From: Calycina herbarum
Lineage: Eukaryota > Ascomycota > Leotiomycetes > Helotiales > Pezizellaceae
Assembly (NCBI GenBank): GCA_001414485.1
Contig: LLEY01000040.1
Coordinates: 310,001 to 374,000 of the forward strand
DNA: 64,000 nucleotides
Reading direction: 5' to 3'
The translations under genes were made by a program, and so were the position numbers. Shown one piece after another: positions 60,401 through 64,000 of the stretch. The notes under the pieces are model-generated. The model worked only from the letters and a program-made list of their open reading frames with translations, made no database searches and was not told the DNA's origin. Every line of letters begins with the position of its first letter. Position 1 is the stretch's first letter.

Positions 60401-61523
60401 ATCTTCTTATATATATATATCTTTAATCCTTATAAAAGAGTTTTATAAAAGCGATAGTATTCTATTCTAATTTCGTTCTATAACATTAGAATTTATTAGT
60501 ATAATCTATTACTAATCTAGTTTAATATAAATCTAAAAGCTTATATATAGCGGTTTAGATAGTATCGAAGTCTCTAAAGACTTTTCTAATAGTTGTCTTA
60601 AATCCTCTCTAAGATTTAAATATAATCTTAGTTAATTCTATCTTTCTGTTCTTATTCTTATTCTTAAAGAAATTCTCTAAATATAGCTAAGCCTATTCTA
60701 ACACTGATTCTCTTAAGTAGAAGATAGTAAAGATAGTTCGGAAGTTATAATTACCTTTGAATTTGTTAGAGTTAAAGTTAAAGTAGATGTCTATCTAGAG
60801 AAGAAACGAGTTAAGTTTCTTTCGCTTTCTATAATACGTGTCTAGTATCTTAACTTTGATATATTTAAGTACTTCGACCTTATAAGACTCGAGAGCGTCT
60901 AGTATACTAATATTATCGTCGTTCCTAGCTAACTATATACTAGTAGGTGTTCTTCTAGTAGTACTTCTAGATGTTTCTACGACGTTAACTTAGCTAGTAT
61001 TCGAGCTAGCTACGGTAGCGAGGGTTGTTAGAGCTATAGTAACTAAACTTCTAAGCAGGTGCTTAAAGTATAACGAAACTTAAATAAACTAAACAAAGGT
61101 AACTAAGTCTCGAAGGTTAGTATATAGATAAGAAGTATAGATACGCTAAGTTGTTTACTTAGAAGTGAACTCGTTACTTATATTAAAGATATTAAATAAG
61201 ATAATAAGATTAATAACTAAAGTTAAGTATAAAGCTTCTATCTAATAGTAGACGTGCTAGTCTTATATAGAACCTTCGTATCTTAGGTAGACAGGATCGC
61301 TTGTTAATCTAGTTAACCTAGATCGCCTAGGTCGCTAGTCGACCTAAGTAATCCTTTATATTACGTGATCTCTAACGCGTTCCTAATAGTAAGATCCTAG
61401 AATCTCTAAATACATTTATATTACTAATTCTCTTCTATATTACCTTCTATTTCCTAGATATTATATCTTATTCTATTAGAGCGCTGTCTAGACTACTTAC
61501 TACGTAAAACGTAATTCGTAATA
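54499..61523 (-). mobile_element. Gypsy G2 copy 3, full length, RIP-damaged
   Basis: 7.0 kb, LTRs 54499-54922 (3') and 61069-61523 (5'). On the minus strand: gag about 60960-59400 with a zinc knuckle near 60177-60110 in which Cys reads Tyr (YYNYSLSSYRVNKYS); protease near 58880-58830 (LINSRIISNFLSL, family D-S-G-A-T-x-NFIS); RT about 58250-57700 with YLDNILIF near 57900-57875 (family YLDD); RNase H to about 57300; integrase about 57050-56100; then a Lys/Glu-rich end to about 55400. All changes are C-to-T or G-to-A in effect. The 55550-57900 part is the sister of 50280-54498. Confidence 0.85.
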
Positions 61524-62669
61524 ATAAGCTACTAAAATAGAGATTTATTTAAAGCTTAGCTAATCTATATCTCTTTATATACCTAGAGAAATCTATAAAA
61601 CTTCTTATCTACGTTAATAATATAGTCGCTTTAGTAAAGACAAAGTTAGATATTAAATAGTTTTAAGCGAGACTCGAATCTTAGTTTAATACTAAGTCTC
61701 TAGAGAAGATTAGAAAGATTCTTAGCGCTAGAGTAATCTGTAATTAGAAGACTTAATCGATTATAATTAATTAAGAGTAATACCTAACTAGAGTTCTAGA
61801 GAGATCTAGTATTATAAATAAGAAAGCTAAGATAAAAAAGATCTCTACTACTAACTATAAGAACTTATACCTAGCTATTAAAGATAATACTCGAATCAAC
61901 GTATCTAAATACTAATAAGTAATTAGAAGCCTTATATATATAATAGTTTTCATCTACTCTAATATTATATATATACTAGGAAAGCTTAGTTAATTTATAA
62001 GCGATCTAGCTAAATACTATAAATAGGTACTAAAATACCTATTCTAATACCTAAGATCGACTATAAGACTTAAGATTATCTACTTACTAATAAGAGAAGT
62101 TATTAACCTAGGAGTCTATTTAGACGCTAACTAGGCTATAGTAAAGAAGAATAGAAAGAGTATATCTAGAAGTATAAGTATATTCTATAGTAGACTAATT
62201 TCGTAGTTAAGTAAAAAGCAACGTTTAGTATCGACCTTAAGCTACGAATTAGAATATATTATACTTATATTATACTCTAAGTAAGAATAATAGCTTAGAC
62301 AAATCCTATAAGATCTTAACCTAGCGAAGTACGTAGGAGAAAGTCTCTAGCTTATTTAGATATATAGTAATAACTAAGATATAATCGTACTTATCTAAAA
62401 TACTTTCTTAAATAAATAATTAAAGTATATTAATATCTATTATTACTTTATTTAAGATCTCGTAGAATAAAGACGTCTATAAGTTAATTATATCTCTATA
62501 GAGGATATAATCGCTAATAATATAACAAAGCTATTATAGCGAGTAAAGTTTAAGTAGTTTTTAAAGTAAATAGATATAAGGAACTAAAGGTTATAGAAAG
62601 GTATATTAGAAGGCTCTTAGATAAGAATCAGAAGGCGTTGATCTTTACTTAAGTTATCTTAAGAGAGAG

Positions 62670-62886
62670 TATTAAGGAAATGTTTAGTTTAGTCTAATAG
62701 AGTATAGATATAGCTAGCTCTGATTAGGTATAGCGTTATACGTAACAGCGTAGCTATATATATATAGACGCGAACCTCGACCTTCTATACTCTTTAGTTA
62801 TTATTATACTATTCTACTAGCTTTCTACCTTTATTATATAGACTTACTATACCAGTTATACTAGGTATAGAGAGATCTACTTAATA
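62670..62886 (+). repeat. 3' LTR of Copia C1 copy B
   Basis: 217 bp, matches 20435-20653. Preceded by the RNase H end and a purine-rich AAGAGAGAG stretch next to its start, a likely polypurine tract. Confidence 0.85.
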
Positions 62887-63138
62887 TAAGTTTTTAAAGA
62901 AATTAGAAAAAATCTATAAATATAAAGATAAAGATAATTTTAAGCGAATCGTTAGTTATAGCTAGTAAACGTTTAAAAAAATTAATATTACTTATTTATA
63001 TAGTAATAAAGTAGATTTTTTAATTTTATTTATTTTTATTAAGAATTATAGATTTTTACTAGAGTTGTATAGACGTTTTCTATATATATTTTTTAGTAAT
63101 TCACTCTGTAATATAATCTACTTAGTAGTAAAGCACGT
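62887..63138 (-). mobile_element. Right end of a P5-type element
   Basis: Read from the right it begins after TA (63139-63140) with ACGTGCTTT and boxes ACTACTAAGTAGATTAT and ATTACAGAGTGAATTAC, then about 130 bp matching 25104-25230. The left side ends at the Copia LTR. No transposase text. Confidence 0.7.
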
Positions 63139-63140
63139 TA

Positions 63141-63650
63141 GTTATATTACTTATTATATATATAAATAGTAAGAATTAATAGTTTTAGAAGTAATATCTC
63201 TGTATCTATTTATCTTTTTTTCTAGATTACGTTTTTCTTACGTTCTTTCTAGATGTTCTATTAAGGTAACGTTGTAAATTATAGCGTAAATAAGACTGTG
63301 CTGTCACTGAAGCTGTTATAGCAGGGATTCCTCTATTTCAGGGTTTGTCGCGCTGCTATGACAGCTTCTCAAAAGGGGTAAAGCAGGGGTGGATTTGGCA
63401 TGCTAGAGGTGACTAGTTGAGTTAATTGTTGCTATTCAACGAATTGCAGAACCGAAACGACAAATTATAACTCGAGTAGATAACAGTGTTTATTTACCTA
63501 ATATTGCATCACTGCTTACACGAACTGTCGAAGTTATTCACGTGAGTTATACCCGGGTGAGGCATTCGGCCTAGGTGAAAACATAACATATATTTACAAC
63601 TCATCGACAATTCAACCTCACTTAATTGCCTTCTTCCTTTTCCGCAAAAA
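63141..63650. other. Gene-free border, normal composition resumes
   Basis: From about 63270 CA and TG dinucleotides reappear. No gene is seen; the stretch holds the 3' region of the SDR gene that follows on the minus strand. Confidence 0.5.
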
Positions 63651-64000
63651 TCAAGCACTCTTCCCTTCCATCTTCATCTCTTCCCTAATACTATCTCTCA
63701 AAATCCCCGACAAAAAACCAGCCGGTAACCTCCTAGTAACAGCGTGCAAAACAGCATGCGTCCAACACCCCTCCACAACATCCCACCCACACCCCGTTCT
63801 GCCCAACGCAGCCTTCGCAAAATCCCTCGCCGCCGGGCGAATAATACTACAAGGCGCGTTTTCCGTCGCCGTTTCCGTAACACTACTCGTCATGATAGCC
63901 AGAACCTCAATATTCTGTCCTTCGGCGGCCATTTCTCGAGTCAAAGCTTTCGAGAAGGATGTCCCGAATGCCTTGGTAGCGGAGTAAATTGATAAATAAG
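63651..64000 (-). CDS. Short-chain dehydrogenase/reductase, C-terminal part
   Basis: The minus strand enters at the right edge with IYSATKAFGTSFSKALTREM, the SDR catalytic Tyr-x-x-x-Lys motif, then AAEGQNIEVLAIMTSSVTET, a substrate-loop region and a helical end (GWDVVEGCWTHAVLHAVT, GILRDSIREEMKMEG), stop at 63651-63653. The Rossmann NAD(P)-binding part with GxxxGxG must lie beyond the window. The length after Tyr and the hydrophobic segment WTHAVLHAV-x5-AGFLSGIL resemble the very-long-chain 3-oxoacyl-CoA reductase / 17-beta-hydroxysteroid dehydrogenase 12 group, which sits in the ER membrane, but other SDRs remain possible. No stop or frameshift is seen. The stop lies about 500 bp from the last transposon end. 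Confidence 0.82.
   Translation of the reverse strand, partial: YLSIYSATKAFGTSFSKALTREMAAEGQNIEVLAIMTSSVTETATENAPCSIIRPAARDFAKAALGRTGCGWDVVEGCWTHAVLHAVTRRLPAGFLSGILRDSIREEMKMEGKSA

Larger units (their letters stand above)
49164..61523 (-). mobile_element. Gypsy G2 composite: LTR, 3' half of copy 2, LTR, copy 3, LTR
   Basis: Three LTRs: A 49164-49614, B 54499-54922, C 61069-61523 (each 424-455 bp, beginning TATAACGAAACTT). The unit A to C is flanked by ATAAG on both sides (49159-49163 and 61524-61528). Coding is on the minus strand. Between A and B only the 3' half of a pol gene is present; its RT breaks off at VIYYLDNILIF exactly where LTR B begins. A purine-rich stretch (minus-strand AAGAAGAGGATAG) lies next to LTR A and LTR B, as expected for a polypurine tract beside a 3' LTR. 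Between B and C is a full-length copy (separate entry). Confidence 0.88.
45728..62886 (+). mobile_element. Copia family C1, copy B, split by nested insertions
   Basis: 5' end missing. Gag from 45728 to about 46450; protease text LVDTSVFSYISN near 46530-46565 (family active site DTG/DTS); integrase about 46960-47370 and 47525-48000 (LKKIINLYYTT, KERIKFLKDLNIYKIYILTK, later LLIINTFS); RT from about 48700 (FKARLVVRGFS-I-EKDFNKT, DTLRLFLTTIILKNLEYY, FDIKNVFIELYLKKRIFL, LRSLYRLKQAIKD) to 49163, resuming at 61529 (LANLYLFIYLEKSIKLLIY, VNNIVALVKTKLDIK; D to N at the YVDD motif); RNase H about 62000-62560; 3' LTR 62670-62886. Insertions inside: C2 solo LTR (47371-47519) and Gypsy G2 composite (49164-61523). 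Confidence 0.85.
39178..63140. other. AT-rich block 2, RIP-type nested transposons
   Basis: Same signs as block 1: CA and TG almost absent, TA everywhere, no long frames, but domain order of Gypsy, Copia and pogo polyproteins still readable. 39178-40243 is AT-rich sequence in which I recognise nothing. Confidence 0.85.

Noticed and set aside
20435..62886. One single 42-kb Copia bounded by the two C1 LTRs
   Set aside because: Gag is present twice (21.4-21.9 and 45.7-46.3 kb) and the LTR flanks do not match, so there are two copies.
19650..63140. A Starship-type giant element
   Set aside because: No tyrosine-recombinase captain gene or accessory Starship gene is readable; the block is explained by ordinary retroelements and pogo elements.
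1..64000. CRISPR arrays, riboswitches, rRNA or bacterial operons
   Set aside because: None seen; gene structure and introns are fungal, and the short tandem repeats have no spacer-repeat organisation.

Overview
The window is nuclear DNA of a filamentous ascomycete. Genes carry short GT-AG introns (51-101 nt), the protein families are typical of Pezizomycotina (fungal CorA-like channel, PNGase A-type amidase, short-intron isochorismatase), and two large AT-rich blocks are full of transposons damaged in the manner of repeat-induced point mutation (RIP: CpA to TpA on both strands). A helotialean (Botrytis/Sclerotinia-like) host is plausible, because of the 1.84-kb Fot1/pogo element with ends like Flipper (from memory) and the BTB proteins, but the sequence alone does not prove it.

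Layout. 1-13.5 kb is ordinary gene territory: a broken CorA-like Mg2+ channel gene (minus, cut by the left edge), an intact isochorismatase-family hydrolase (3 exons), an intact six-exon PNGase A-type membrane amidase, a long regulatory stretch and leader, and an 886-codon C2H2 zinc-finger factor. 13.48-15.32 kb is one rather young Fot1/pogo DNA transposon with a TA target duplication. 15.3-19.6 kb is a gene graveyard: a BTB fragment with a 74-bp tandem duplication and two further decayed genes. 19.65-32.6 kb is AT-rich block 1: a Copia gag fragment with a pogo element in it, pogo ends, a Tad1-type LINE on the minus strand and the 3' end of a second Copia. 32.8-39.2 kb is a small island of normal composition with minisatellites at both ends; it holds a Tc1-type transposase remnant, a small serine-rich gene with three ACGTCA sites upstream, a frameshifted BTB gene and a short MADS-box-like gene. 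39.2-63.1 kb is AT-rich block 2: two tandem Gypsy-I copies, then a Copia element split by a 12.4-kb nested pair of Gypsy-II elements, one of which also contains a pogo element. The right edge (63.65-64.0 kb, minus) is the C-terminal half of a short-chain dehydrogenase.

Best new observations. (1) Every pogo-type end I can read (eight ends, five elements or fragments) has the same plan: a 9-bp head beginning ACGT, then two tandem 17-bp boxes (one box only at a single end). The head is shared, the boxes are family-specific. Seventeen bp is also the length of the CENP-B box, and these transposases carry CENP-B-type helix-turn-helix domains. (2) The Copia reverse-transcriptase frame closes across the 12.36-kb Gypsy-II insertion when one copy of a 5-bp ATAAG target duplication is removed, which gives a datable history: Copia, then Gypsy copy 2, then Gypsy copy 3 inside it, then LTR-LTR deletion, with a pogo insertion confirmed by an empty site in the sister copy. 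(3) Three genes or fragments outside the AT-rich blocks (CorA-like, BTB, an unrecognised gene) look recently broken, the stops being of C-to-T type. I found no clearly new multi-gene system; the novelty is in transposon architecture and nesting.
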